The notes: generated by a model not told the origin, from the letters alone. Positions 22,410 through 34,744 are shown, counted from the stretch's first letter. The stretch is DNA of 64,000 nt from Ditylenchus dipsaci (GCA_004194705.1 SADC01000289.1:124001-188000); one strand, 5' to 3'. Made by a program: numbers and translations.

Positions 22410-22700
22410 AGGCAAAAGTTTAAAAAACTTTTTGAAAAGAAATAAGCCTATTAAATAGCCCTGCCATTCTAGTTTCTAAGGAGGTATCATTTGTTAGAAC
22501 GTGAATTCAAAATTTAGCACAAAAACAAAAGTATGAAACAAATCAGAAAAAAAAGTAATTATTTTCTGATTTGTTTCATACTTTTATTTTCTGTGCTAAA
22601 TTTTGAATTCACGTTTTAACAAATAATACCTCCTTAGAAACTAGAATTGCAGGCTATCTAATAGGTTATCACTTTTCAAAAAGCTATTAAAATTTTTGCC
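22410..22700. repeat. Near-perfect palindrome
   Basis: Arms 22410-22550 and 22560-22700 are inverted copies: CTAGTTTCTAAGGAGGTATC on the left pairs with GATACCTCC-type sequence and TTAGAAACTAG on the right. The inner arms pair ATTTTCTGATTTGTTTCATAC. Together they form the core of the surrounding mariner-like element. Confidence 0.75.
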
Positions 22701-22966
22701 TCTTTGACTAAAAGAAAAAATTTGGCGCGCAATTTTGCCCCTCTATTTTTCGGGCCACCCTGTAGAATACACTTGACTGTAACTTGAGGATTTTTCTAAT
22801 GTAAATTTATTAATTATTTGTAAGCAAACCAAAGTATGAATTCGTTCACCTTAAAATAGGGATCTAAATTTGAATGATACAGTTTAAAGCAAGCATTTCC
22901 TTGCTTTCATTAAGAATAAATGATGTTGTTTTTTATTGCATAGACAAATACTACAAGCAGGATTGT

Positions 22967-23327
22967 ACCTAAGCGCCGGCGCTTATAAGCGCCGGGTGAA
23001 GCGCCGGCGAAGCGCCAGCGCTTAATTTTTCCGGCGCTTAGCAGGCGCTTAGCAAGCGCCGGATAAGCGCCGAAAAGAGTAAGAAAAAGCGCTTTGCCGG
23101 CGCTTAATTCTGTAAGTGAATTCCACATTTATAATCTGTCTAGCTGCCATAAGTTTGTAAAGGAAGTACAACCAGGATTGGCAAGCGCCGGCGAAGCGCC
23201 GGCTTCGCCGGCAAAAATAGGCGCCGGCGCTTATATTAAGCGCCGGCAAAATAAGCGCCGGCGCTTCTAAGCGTCGGCGCTTCTAAGCGGCGAAGCCGGC
23301 GCTTCGCCGGCGCTTGCCAATCCTGAC
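22967..23327. repeat. GCGCCGGCGC-rich hairpin repeats
   Basis: Two GC-rich clusters in AT-rich surroundings consist of repeated AAGCGCCGGCGCTT palindromes. The right cluster (23173-23327) is bounded by inverted ends AGGATTGGCAAGCGCCGG and CCGGCGCTTGCCAATCCT. The left cluster starts AGGATTGTACCTAAGCGCC at 22968. They look like one or two foldback elements. Such sequence is hard to read, so its exact length may be wrong. Confidence 0.7.
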
Positions 23328-23330
23328 TAC

Positions 23331-24664
23331 AAGGATAAAAATTTCTATAATAAAAGATTACAAAATTTAATTTATAAGGTAAATGTGTCCCCTTCTTTAA
23401 TAGTTGTAACATCGTCTTTCGTTATTTCGGTTTTTTTATTATTGAACCATTTTGCACAGAAACCGGTGCTTTTGACACCATATACCTGTTTAAGTTCTTT
23501 CTTTATATCTAGTCGAAATTCACGTCTGTTATGGTATGTTTTTTTATTCGAATTTTATCATTTAAAACATTGTTGTTTGACTTAAAAAATTCATATGAAA
23601 ATACGTTTACAAGAACTTTATTATCGGTTTCTAAAATACAAATGTTTATTATTAATGAATACTGGTGATGCAAAGAACAATTAGGGGTTTTAAAAATTAG
23701 AGTTTAAGGATCCTATTACTGAATGGGTACCAGTTTTTGTCGTCGTCTTCCGAAGGCTCCGATTTTTATGGATTTTTTTGGCTTAGGCAAGGCTTAGCCA
23801 GCTTATGAACATGAATCTCTAGGATCTTAAACACTTCAAAGGCGGTTTGTGCTAATTGATGCATTTTGTTCAGAATTTCACGCTAAACAGGATAGGGGAA
23901 AAAATTCTCTGAAAAAGTGCTCTTGCCGTGGAACCTTCACGGGTGGATTGTATGAAATCGGACAGTCTCGGGTTTTTTTAATTATTTGTTTGGATTATTT
24001 TATACGAGAACAAATTTTTTAACCACTAGGCAACCTAGTCACATATCCATATTGATTAACTTTCGATACATAGTGTATTTAGGTCAAACAAAAATCCTAA
24101 GACGGTTAATTATATTTCAAAATCAATCCTCTGCAAAATTCGATCTCTAAGTCAAACAAGTATTTTCGAAGCTCTATCGAATGGTACATAGGGTTTTTCA
24201 TATCGCATGGACACTACTAAACGTTCCCTTGTAAGATAGATACCTGGCTACTTGATAAAGAAATTGATAAGGAATAGGGCCGCGCAACTGTTTGTGATGT
24301 AATGTTTTTCGACCTGGCTAAAACTCCTATAATGAGTCACGTTAGTTTGCACCTAAGGTTGAAATCTAGCTAATTTTCTTTGATAATTAAGCCGGCAGAC
24401 AGCTGACATTTGATCACGTGCGTTGGCAGTTTTCGTACTAAAAACACAAATAGAATTTTACAAAAATAATCTAAATATTTAGTTTAGCGACTAACTTTTG
24501 CATTTAGTACCAAAAGTTTACTTTTGTGATTCATTTCTGTTTCTACTATGGGCACAGCGAAAAATTCTAGTCAAACAGCAGTTTTCAAATTCACAGGTTT
24601 AGAAACGTTAATGTTTTCAAAACTTTAACGTGCAACTTGTTAAATGGTGTAATTAAAACTATAC
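23331..24664. other. Interval without identified gene
   Basis: No exon, RNA gene or repeat boundary that I can support. The lower part may contain later exons of the minus-strand gene whose first exon is at 24665-24803. Confidence 0.3.
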
Positions 24665-24803
24665 CTTCTAATTTAGCGTCAGTTATATTAAGCAAAGGAA
24701 ATTTCAAACTTGTTGAACTACTAGCACTGTCTTGATGCATGCAATTTACAAATAATTTAACTATTAAAATAGTAAAAAGAGCGTTCAACACTAATCTAGC
24801 CAT
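24665..24803 (-). CDS. First exon of a possible secreted protein
   Basis: Starting at ATG 24803 on the minus strand, the reading is MARLVLNALFTILIVKLFVN, a typical signal peptide with one positive charge and a hydrophobic core. A polar serine-rich stretch (DSASSSTS) and LNITDAKLE follow, and the exon ends at a GAAG|GTATAG donor. I find no second exon, so the family is unknown. It could also be a chance hydrophobic frame. Confidence 0.35.
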
Positions 24804-25159
24804 TTTTAGATCTAGAATAATAAACTGCTAGCTGAAATAAACAGGAATACTGGTTTTTTATTAGGCTGGCTTGCTAAGATAACTTTTTATAATAATTATA
24901 ATAAAATAAACAAAAATAATAAAAAATTGATAAAGAGACACGTATGCACTAGCTTTTCTGCCTTTTAAAAATAATTAGATTTTCACAGAGAGACAACTGT
25001 TCTTAAAATTATAGACAAAATATGAAAATGGAGGCCTTCTTAAATGCAGAGCTTGCTAGGTATAGCAAGGTAGTGAAAAAGACGTGTAAGCATTTTTTTT
25101 AACTACTACTTTGTAGGATTTTGCATTTCTCAAAAACAAGTTTAATTGACTTGTATATT

Positions 25160-25484
25160 CATAGTTGCACGGGCGCCGGTTCAGTGCCGCACAAATGTTA
25201 GGTAAATGGACGTTTGAGCGATTTTTTTCAAATGAATAAATCGCTGAAAGGCTAAAAGTGATTTTTTGAAAAAAATTCCTTAGTATCTTTTATTGTTTTT
25301 CAACGCTCCTTATTGGCACTTTCAAAAGAACACGGGGGACCGAGGCAATTTAAAAAGATCACTTTTAGCCTTTCAGCGACTTTTGTCACTTGAAAAAATC
25401 CCTGAAACGTTAATGCACCAAATTTAAGCCTGAAGAGAGGACCCAAAAATTATTAAGGTAGGCTCCGGCGCCCATTCTGTGAAA
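25160..25484. mobile_element. Decayed element with CATAGTTGCACG end
   Basis: The left end CATAGTTGCACGGGCGCCGG matches the ends of the element at 35482-36169. The right end, near CCGGCGCCCATTCTGTG, is divergent. An internal inverted pair is formed by CGCTGAAAGGCTAAAAGTGA and TCACTTTTAGCCTTTCAGCG. Confidence 0.5.
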
Positions 25485-25534
25485 AAAAATTTGCAATGAG
25501 TTTACATCCTGCAAAAAATGAAAAAATCTGAATT

Positions 25535-25985
25535 TGCAATAATCCTTTTGCAACTAATAGGCTAGTAAAATGATAAAATTACTATTTTGGCTTATCATTT
25601 ATTGATCATTTGTTAGAACAGTTGATAGAACTCGGTAGTTTTTCTGTTGTAAGTGTCATTTTAGTTCCTTTTTGTTTGATTTTTCTTTTGGTTTATTATC
25701 CTTTGTAGAGAATGGCTTTTGAAAATTTGGGTATCGAAAAATCAGGAAACACTGGACATCAAGGAAGTCAACTATTTTTAATTAATTGTTTATAATTACA
25801 AAGTTATGTCTTTAGCACTTTGGTCATTCCACTCTGTGCGACTTCAAGTGGCCTTAATACTTTCATTTTCTTTGGCTGTGCATGGCTTGATGCGCGGCAA
25901 CTTGAGCATGGTAAGTGTGGCCAAATTTTGGCACATTTAAATGAGACAGTAATTATATATATTAGAGTTGTAAAAATAACGTTAT
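25535..25985 (+). pseudogene. Detached copy of the SLC17-like first exon
   Basis: About 450 bp nearly identical to 37827-38285, including upstream sequence, the first coding exon (25808-25912, VRLQVALILSFSLAVHGLMR and then GNLSM) and its GTAAGT donor. The match stops inside intron 1 and no further exons follow. The exon itself is open. Compared with the full gene there are a few substitutions, such as CTTAATAC for CTTATTAC. It is a partial duplication. Confidence 0.85.
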
Positions 25986-26339
25986 ATTAACGTTACAAAT
26001 TATTCTATAATTTCAGTGTGAAGATGTTTGACTTCTCTTGTAATTTTTAAATCTGCGCCCTTTTTTATTTTTTAAACATCTTTTCAGCTTTTGATCATGT
26101 GAATACTAAAACAGATTTAAAACCAGCATTTTAACAACTCTAGAGACCTAATTCGACAATCTGGATAATTAGGTGAAACACTAGCTAAGCGGAAAATTAT
26201 GCATTTAACCGAAAAAAGATAATAAAAAATTGAGTATCTTTTCATAATCGTATTCGGAACATTATTCGGTGGTATCAAGACAATTTAAAAGATTTTAAAG
26301 TGATTCAACGTTTTTTGTGAAAATATTCGGTATGCAGCT

Positions 26340-26530
26340 CATAGGGGTTATCGATATATATATCTCCCCAGCATATATCTCCTAGGCCTATTTCTTCAAC
26401 TCAGGCTTAGGCTCAGGGTAGACCAGCCTATGTTAGGACGGTCCAAACGTGTTCTCCAAACTACAAAAACAATTCTTAAAATATGTTTAATATACGTGGG
26501 GAGATATTTGTTGGGGAGATATACCGCATT
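26340..26530. repeat. GGGGAGATATATG module repeat
   Basis: The stretch contains ATATATATCTCCCCAGCATA, then CAGGCTTAGGCTCAGGGTAG, then ACGTGGGGAGATATTTG in inverted arrangement. The modules recur at 19100-19200 and 27360-27550 and partly at 29950 and 56200. It appears to be a foldback element whose exact ends I cannot set. Confidence 0.45.
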
Positions 26531-27286
26531 TCCTGTAATTTAGCCCCGGGGGCTAAATTTTTGGATGCCCGAAAATCTTCAAATTGTAAATCAAAAATGG
26601 TCCTAACTCTGAAGTTCTAGTCAAAAAAGAGGGGGGGGGGCTAAATTAGAGGAAATAAGGTACCTTATTTTGTCTAATAGCTCCGCCTGCTCCATTAACT
26701 CCCCTGCTCTAATAACTCCCTCATCTAGAGGCCATTCAAAAAATAACTCCCCCTGCTCTAATACCCTACCCCCTGTTTTGTGTACACAGTATTTTTATAC
26801 AATAAATTTCAGTTGGTATTCAAATTTGTATCAATTTGTATCGTTTTGGTGACGAAAAAATCGTACTTACCGTAAAACTTATAGTAATCCGGAACCCTGT
26901 AAAAGACCAACCGTCTCGACTTCAATCAATTATATCTTAGCTTAGAGAAAACATTTCGTACCTTTTTATTGCATTTTCTTAACTCACGATTCCGCTTTTA
27001 GATTTTGGGCTAAACCATGGATGTCAAAAGCGATAAAATTTTGTTTTTCTAATATTTAAAAGTGTAAAAGTATAGTACTAAAAGTATAGTAAAATTTGTC
27101 CGCAGCGAAATTGTGAACGGGCGAAATTGCCTCTGTGTCCCCGGATTTTCCTCGGCGCCCTTGGCGCCGAATGACTAAAAAATAACTTCCCCTGCTTCTT
27201 TAATTCCCCGCTCTAATAACTCTCCCTTCTAGAAGGCATCCAAAAAATAACTTCCCCGGCGGAGCTATGAGAGGAAATACGGTATG
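26518..27286. mobile_element. Elements with TACCGTATTTCCT-type ends
   Basis: A short element (26518-26663) has ends ACCGCATTTCCTGTAATTTA and AAATTAGAGGAAATAAGGT around a GGGGGGGGG run. Immediately beside it, 26657-27286 has left TACCTTATTTTGTCTAATAG and right GAGAGGAAATACGGTA. Its subterminal motifs are TCTAATAACTCCC and AAAAAATAACTCCC. A complete relative is at 34745-34980. Confidence 0.6.
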
Positions 27287-27540
27287 GGACCTATCCCTAA
27301 ATGGGGGGATTTTTTGCCTTGGTCCCCCCCCTGTTGTTGTTTTTTGGTGAGTTTTTAGGCTAAGGCTCAGACAAAAGTAGGCCAACGTATGTTAGGACGA
27401 ACTTAATCATGAGTCTAAAATACGTTCGAGTCCGTCCTAACATATTCTGGCTAACCCTTGCCTAAGCCCAAAGGACTAAGGCAAAGAAAACCCCTATTGA
27501 GGATAGGGCCGATATATGTTGGGGAGATATATGCAGGGAG

Positions 27541-27857
27541 ATATATACCCTGGGACAAGCGTTGCAATATATAACACACTTCGAAACAAAACTTTTTACC
27601 ATCGAGGCCAATCGGGGGTAAATGGCATATTTTGCCCGGGGCGTTTTGGCTGTGCCACTTTGCCCGGGCACTTTTGCTGTGAGATTTTGCCCTAATAGGC
27701 GCAAAAAGGGCCCTTAAACCCGATTGAGGATAAATGGCATATTTGTCCGCTTTAAAATGCCCAGGACAAAATGGCGCAGCCAAATTCCGGGGCAAAAAGG
27801 CTCAGCCTCGATGGTAAAACTTTTGTTCCGAGGCGTATACTTTGTCCCGTGTCTCAC
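27541..27857. repeat. Inverted-repeat element
   Basis: The arms pair CAAAACTTTTTACCATCGAGG (near 27589) with CCTCGATGGTAAAACTTTTG (near 27808). The outer parts both begin GGGACAA. Between them are two half-repeats with AAATGGCATATTT and TGCCCGGG. No coding sequence explains it. Confidence 0.55.
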
Positions 27858-29123
27858 AAGAGTGTGAAGGCAGCGTTCGAACAGGGCATCTTGCAGCAAA
27901 CAGGGTTATACATTTTGCGAAGGACGAACCATTTTACTAGATTTTTTCGTTTAGTTGGTGTACTTTTGTTTCTTGTACACAGCGTTGTATACTTTTGTGA
28001 GCTTACTTTTTTTAGACATGAGCTCATTTTTGTATTTTAAAATAATGAAAATCTGCTTTATTTAGCTGATTTACGATATTGAATTTGGCTTAAATGAGGA
28101 AACAACTCGACGGAATCTAAACCGCTCGCCTCCGTCTCCAAAAAAATTTCACCGCTCTGGCTTGCATCCTAAAAACATTTCGAATTCGCCTCTTCCTCTA
28201 AGCTTCCAGCAGAGATGAAAGTAGAATTCGCCTACCCTGCGAAGTATCCTTTTAGAGGCTAGTACTATTTTGGTTTTGCTACATGCTCTTACTGATTTTA
28301 GCTTGTTTTTGTAGTTTAGATAAATCGGTATCCTCAATGTTTCTAATCCATCTTTTGTGGTCAAATCCAACTCTCAGTGGTTTCAATTCATCCTCCGCTG
28401 TAAATTCATTCCCTGTGTCCCGTCAGAATCGTACTGTTCTAGGCTTAATTGTTCAGAATTTCACGTCAGAGGAGCCAAAAGCGAGTAAAAGTAATTTTAT
28501 TGCAAAAGCGATTGCGCGCACCAGAAAAGGCCTTTGATGCGCTCAATCACTCAGAACCCTACCAATCAGTGTGTAGGGTATTTTAGAGTGGTGTGTGTTA
28601 GAAATTTGTAAAGATGGTGGAATTCTGAGTAATTAAGCGCATCAAAGTCTTATTCTGATACGCAAAATCACTTTTTTCTCAAAAGTGCACCTCTTTTAAG
28701 AATTACCTTAAAAAACAAATTTTCACTGACTTCTGGCCACTGTGGCGTGAGATTCTAAGCAATTGAGCACATCGAAATGCGAATACGGATCCAAACTTGC
28801 AACTCCGTCGTTCCTGTTTGTCGGCAGTGAAGTGAACAATCGAAACGGTTTGCGGAAAGGAAAAAGCGATTTCCAGATACGCTGTTTTCCATTTCCAAAA
28901 AATGACAAGTTCCAGCTGGTCTTTTTATGCTTTTCTTCAACCCATATAATCAAACCACTCGCTTAAAAACGGTTTAAAGGAGTATAGAAAGTGCCAATGA
29001 ATGTTTCCGTACTACCGTAAAAAGTAAGCCTTTGGTATAACGGACCTTTGGGTCAGGTCCAATAGAGGCCGTTATATCGAGGACTATCTGTAACCTCTTT
29101 TAGATATCAAGCAGACAAGTAAA
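27858..29123. other. Interval without identified gene, repeat relics
   Basis: Pieces near 28370-28760 repeat CAGAATT and GAGTAATTAAGCGCATCA motifs in inverted arrangement and are probably another decayed foldback element. A pogo-like remnant (GGCCGTTATATCGAGG) is near 29068, just upstream of the GIY-YIG gene. I see no exon here. Confidence 0.4.
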
Positions 29124-31125
29124 ATGGCTACTGACGACAACGGAGACATTTTGGGTGGGCAATCAATCTTTGAGATCAGAAAATTTCAATGTATGTTATT
29201 TGACTTCGAATTCTTTTTATTTAATACTTTACGACTTATTTTAGGTGTCTGTTATAGTGGAGCACTGGACATTGTGAGACATGACCTGAAAAGTGGCAAA
29301 GACAGTAACTTAGGCGTGCACCAGCTGGACCTTCTAGAGCGCAAGCATGACAATGGTATCCGCAAGTGGCACTTCGTTTATCTTCTGATAAATCCTGTGC
29401 TCATGGGTGTCTCACCGAAGGAGGCTGATTTCGACATATTCGTGGAAGCATCTTTTATGTTGGCAAGGGATTGGAGGTCGCTCGTTCGACCATATGCAAG
29501 AGGCTGCCACAGCAAGCAAGGTTAGTAAAATTTACCTTAAAAAAATCTATCTACTATAATCAAGTTTGGAGTCAGTCCAGTGCGAAATATCAATAATTTA
29601 CACGGGATATGATTCACAAAAAACCTTTGGCACTCGATATTTTCTTGTCTTTTAGACGGGTTCAAAAGTCAGTGAGATTCGCAGAATGTGGGCAAATGAG
29701 GATGGAGTAGTTATCTACAATATCCCGGTAAGCTTGACGGAAGACGAATCGCTTGCACATGAATACGCTATCATCCACGCCATCGGTAAATCGCGTTAAC
29801 CTCGATTTAGAAAAAATATATTGGAGAAAATGATCCTACTATAGAATACCCCCCCCCCAAAATCGACCTTTTAAAACTTAAGTAAAAAGTACCCAAATTT
29901 ATGTCCCAGACCCCGGAAATGTGCGCAAACTCTTCATTAGTCACAACTTCCGTACGCTGGCCTACCCCCAAGCCTAAGGGCTAAGCCTAAACTTGTTGTT
30001 TGCAAGGGTAGTTACAGCATTTTTAAAAGGTCGGATTTTTGGGTGGGGGGGGGTATTCTATAGTAGCGCCGAGAAAATATATAAAAAATACATTTCTTTC
30101 AGGCCTCGAAAACCTCACCAATGTTGACCCTGGTCGCTGGAAGAAGAAGCTCCCTGACGACTTTGGACAGCCAGAAGAATCCACTAGTGCTGCTGCCGCT
30201 GATCCCTCTACAATGCCATTCGAGGAGCATGTCCACCATTTGGGAGCTCGTCTGTTGATCAACGCCTACAACTTGTTCAAGACAGTGAGTGTGATCAAAT
30301 TTTCAAGCAATACGTGCAATACAACGCCACTTGAATAATATTCGCTGTTTCGAAAGCCTAAGGCACTCGTTAAACAAATTACTGAAAAAAATTTTCGAGA
30401 ATCAATTTTCGTTCCAACGCGCCAGCCTCACCTAGGGTCCTGACCCTTTTTTACCTCAATTTGTGAGGTCTTTTTGGCGAACTTAATTTGTCAGTCCCTT
30501 CTCAAAAATTGTAGCGATTAATTATCTACCGATCATTTTAAACAATGCTATAAGTTTTCAATTAAAACTAGCGGCTTTCGGTATATACGGTCACCCGATT
30601 TTAAAAATTGGCCTTATATCGAGAGCCACAAATCTTAGTGGCAAATATTTTAACATTTTTTAAAAATAATCGTTAGAATAGTAATCGCTACGATTTTCGT
30701 GCAGTAAAATATTGCGCGAGCTTACAATGCACAAAGTTCAAATTGCGCAAATGGAGATTGCGCAAATCCCATTGCGCAATTTGAACTTCGCTCAATTGAT
30801 TTCGAGCAATCTTTCGCTGCCCACGATTTTTGGGAAAAGACTGAAAAATCAAGTTCGCCAAAAGACCTCAGAAATTGCGAACGAACTTTTTGGGTGGCTC
30901 AAAGGTCGACTGTATTAAGCATATCAATTTACAGGTTTTGCCTTCGGCCGTTTGTAAAGCCAACCATTGCAAGAAGACAGCCCTGCTCTATGAGTTGGAG
31001 CGTAGAAATTATCGAGGCTCTAAAACAGTTGATTGCAGGTAATAGTCGGCAACACAACAATATTATTTGACAATAGCAGCTTTAGGAGTATCCCTGTGAG
31101 TGTGTATGGTTTGCATGTGCAATAA
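29124..31125 (+). CDS. GIY-YIG nuclease, LEM-3/Ankle1-like
   Basis: Six exons: 29124-29190, 29245-29520, 29656-29785, 30103-30284, 30935-31038 and 31086-31125. The domain starts at KWHFVYLLINPVLMG, matching the first strand of metazoan GIY-YIG nucleases (FVYYLIDP). It continues with AIGLENLTNVDPGR, the last conserved block of the LEM-3/Ankle1 type. The middle of exon 2 reads SIFYVGKG in a neighbouring frame and RSFDHMQEA in the third, so two frame breaks flank the catalytic segment at about 29445-29480. Everything on both sides fits the family, which cuts DNA with a conserved tyrosine, arginine and glutamate. There is no LEM or ankyrin domain. Family-level identification is firm; whether the gene is intact is not. 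Confidence 0.75.
29832..30070. mobile_element. Short element, 8-bp TSD family, in an intron
   Basis: GAGAAAAT at 29824-29831 and 30071-30078 is a perfect 8-bp duplication. The ends are GATCCTACTATAGAATACCC and the complement of GGCGCTACTATAGAATACCC, each followed by a C-run. It lies in intron 3 of the GIY-YIG gene. The interior includes CTGGCCTACCCCCAAGCCTA, shared with other repeats here. Confidence 0.9.
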
Positions 31126-34100
31126 TTATTTGAAAACGTGATTATTATCTGCATATTGACTCAGGGCTTCTAAGTGTAGAGACTCAAAAATCAGCCGAAA
31201 TTTTTATTATTTTTATTGAGGTGATTCAGAATTACTGACTACTATGTAAATAATTAACTGCACTGCTGATTACCTGGGTACAGAGGCTAGCCTAAATTTT
31301 TCAAGAGGAGGAGAGAAAGCCTTATCACAGATCATTTTGCCTACATCGTTTTCGATTTTCACACTGGAATTGGAAATTTTAGTGATCAACACTACAGAAA
31401 GTGTCTTTTATTTAGTCGGTACCGGCTTCAAGTGCACACTGACCATAAATTAGCCTTACAAAGGTTTGAACACTAATAGAAGCCAGAAATTTTTCACACG
31501 AATTCTTTATCCTCAAAGAGCTTGGAAACGCGGAGAGTTCGACATTTGAACACTGTTAAAAAGCACAAATATCGAACTCTTTGCACGCTCTACGAAATGT
31601 CATCGAAGTACCAGCAAGTCACCAATCAAGCCTCATCCACATTCTGTTTTAGCCATCTTGTAGCAAAGATTCAGTGCTACCACATAAGCTATTTATAAAA
31701 ATAGATGTTATTCAAAAATTGAGATAGAACAGAAAGAATCCGTCCAAGAATCCGCACCCTAATTCGAGTTAAGATTCTCAGGCAGATTCTTAAAATTTTA
31801 TCTAAAGTTTCAAGCAATATTTACTCGGTCAATACATCATTTGTAGCCTTAATATAAGCTACAAGGTGGATAACAGAAACTTTTTTAAAAACAAAAAAGT
31901 TATGACATTTCCAATTGACGAATCTGTTTAGCATCCCAAAAACAGAATCCTATTGTGAATGCGGCTTCAGGGTTCCTCGCCGTCAGCGGGAGTCGACGGA
32001 GGCGAAAAAAGCAGATTTGATTAACTTTAGCAAATTTTTGTGAATCTCATACAAAAATGAAAGAAATACAATTTGTTCAAGAAAAAATTGTGTACCCTAA
32101 ATTCCTAATAGTATAACCCATCTTAAAAAGTCGTGTTCTTGGCATTGTTTTTTACCCACTTTTACGATCCGTTGTTAAGTAAATCACTAATAATTGTATA
32201 GACAGAGAGATGACTACAAAATGAGTGGTAACTTGAACAATAATGGTCTGCAAAAAGTAGGAAATAAAAAAGTCGAAAATCTCAATAAAAATTGAATTAC
32301 GACAAAAATGGGCTAATGGGAGTGTACACTAATGAGAAGTTCGATCATGTTTTTGTACCATTTAGTAAAAAATTAACAAACTTTGGGGAGGAAAACATCA
32401 ATATTTAAAGCATATTAACACGCCAGGCCTGACTGTAAAACACAGCTAATTCTGTGCAGATTTTTTCACAGAGAATACGAATCTACAAACGCTTTTTCAA
32501 AGATTATGCTTTTTAGGAATCAACCGCACATCAACCATCACCCTAAATTTATCAAATCACCCTGAATAACCGGTGATTGATTTCCGGTTAATGAACCGGT
32601 TGATAAAGATGATCAACCGGGTGCCCGCGCGAGTCTACCGGTTTAACGCCGGTTGATTACTCAACTTTATCGCAGTAGCAGCTCCATCGAGATATATTTT
32701 CTCTTCACGAACTAAAGCAGCAGTCACCAGTATGCCAGCACTGAGTACACATTATGACTGAGTACAGTGCCGAATTTCGCCTTGTTCTCCCCTGTTAATT
32801 TTTTTCATTTTGTTTTGATTTTACAATTTTTTGCATTCAGGATTTGCACCACCAAAACAATAGAGCCAAGAGTGTGTACATTGGCTAAAAAATCAAGATG
32901 AAATGGCCAAGACAAGTTTAGCTGAGTCCACGAAAAACAAACAAAAAGAAAGCAGTGTCTCTTAAAATTACTAATATTTGCGGCAAAATTCCGACATGAC
33001 CATAAAGAAGAAGTAAAGCACAGAGAAAGCTCACAGTAAGCATATTTAAAAGTCCAGACTTAATGTCAAATTCAATGCAAAAATTACAGAAACACAATGA
33101 ACTCAATAACCCATCTTTTAGCCAATTTTTTTTTATCAACCTTTTATTAATTTTTTTCACCTTCTTTCTAGCACTTTGATTTCTGCCTGATGTATCCAAA
33201 TTTATGTACCACTCCATTAATGATCCCATGGCAATGAGGAAACTCTCTTCTAGCCTCTACAAGAATTTCGATGCCTAGTTGATAAATTGGTCATTAGTCC
33301 ATGTTTTTCTTGTATTTTCTCTCTCAGAATTTTCGTGCTTCCAACAACAAAGCTTCTCCGGTTGCTACAAAAAAATATTAATATTTCTTATTTGAAGTAG
33401 AAAATAGGTGTTCAACCTTGAGGAAGACTTTCAAGAGCATACAGAATGGCTACTTCATGTACAAATGCCTCCTGACGACCAAAACGTCCAAAGTGGGACA
33501 TTTATAAAAGAAATATGTTCATAAAAACGCCCTTTCCTGAGCCCATAGATTGCCGATTCGACCATATACATTTACAGCAATTTTTCCTCCTCTTTTTTTT
33601 TACCTGAAAGATAAGTGTCATTGCTAATGTTTTTAGGTACTTTGAAGTAATGTTTTCTACAGTCTACAAAACCCAAAAAATGTATTCCTTAAGGGCCGGA
33701 TTGCAATTTTCCTGGTCATTTTTGTGAATGAAATTAGACCTCTCGATTTCACAAACCCTTATTTTTTCAAAAGATGTTCGTAATATCGGATTTTTCAGAC
33801 AAAAGTATTGCCATTCACAAACAACCTGAAAAGTCGAAATCCTTCCAATTTTCTGACTAGATTAATTAGAGACGACTGGTAAAAGACTTTAGAAGTGAGC
33901 TAGTAAAGGGCCGGTCCCTAACGGAAACAAACTTTTTTGAGGTTCGTTAAATGGAGAGTCGACTACACTGAAGAAAATACAAAAGTATCGATTTGGGTTT
34001 AAAAGCGCATGGAATTCGAATTTGAATTTGAGAATTTGAATCACCCTATGTTACCGGTTCGTGTTGTCCACCACCGGATAATCAAGCTTGAACTGTGGTA

Positions 34101-34744
34101 ACTGGATATAAAACAGCTTCAACGCTTATCCGGTTATTACAGATTTGTTTCTGCAATCCACTCAGCTAACGAGACGAAAGTTAGTAAACAGACATGTAAG
34201 CTCTTTTTCTTTAATTAACAAAAGTATCGAACCAAATTTTAGCTTCATTAGATTGGCGTTGAAGTTTAGCTGTTTTTAGGCTTTTGATGCGCTGAGACGG
34301 TGAAAGTCTTTCTACATAAAATATAGAGCGAATAATTCTTCCATGGTGCATGTTAAATGTGGCGCTCTGTGTCTGGGAGCAAACTTGTATCTAATATTAA
34401 TGCCACCGCAACGCCTGGCAATCAGATCTATTAATGGTGATTGTTATTCTGGTCAATTTATCATAAAGTGGTGCTCTAATATATAAAGCAGAAGGCCTTC
34501 AGATAAATCATATCTAATTCCATCTTTGAGTGACCTTTTCAATGATGGCCAATCAATTTCCAGCCATTCTGAAATATAAAAAGTGTATTCTTAATCAGGA
34601 TTACAGTGTAAGATCATTAAACATTACAGGGGTGAACATAGCATGGGTGATATGCAAACTTTTTAAACAAAAGTACAGTTTGACTGTAACCAAAAACACT
34701 CCAAATACTGAGTTCCATAGTAAATCGTAAAATACAACTATTAG
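31126..34744. other. Long interval without identified gene
   Basis: AT-rich sequence. At 32560-32680 the motif ACCGGTTGAT and variants occur several times in both orientations. A pogo-like end (GGAGAGTCGACTACACTG) is near 33952. The longest minus-strand frame (32918-33229) is hydrophobic and low in complexity, and I do not trust it as a gene. Confidence 0.4.

Larger units (their letters stand above)
21942..22762. mobile_element. Mariner-like inverted-repeat element with nested repeats
   Basis: The ends CAGGGTGGTCTAAAAAAAT and the complement of CAGGGTGGCCCGAAAAATAG have TA on each side (21940-21941 and 22763-22764), as in Tc1/mariner-type elements. No transposase is present. A pogo-type MITE (22120-22403) and a palindrome centred at about 22555 are inside. 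Confidence 0.75.

Noticed and set aside
32918..33229. 103-codon minus-strand hydrophobic frame
   Set aside because: Low complexity in AT-rich DNA with no homology that I recognise; hydrophobic runs are expected from T-rich sequence.
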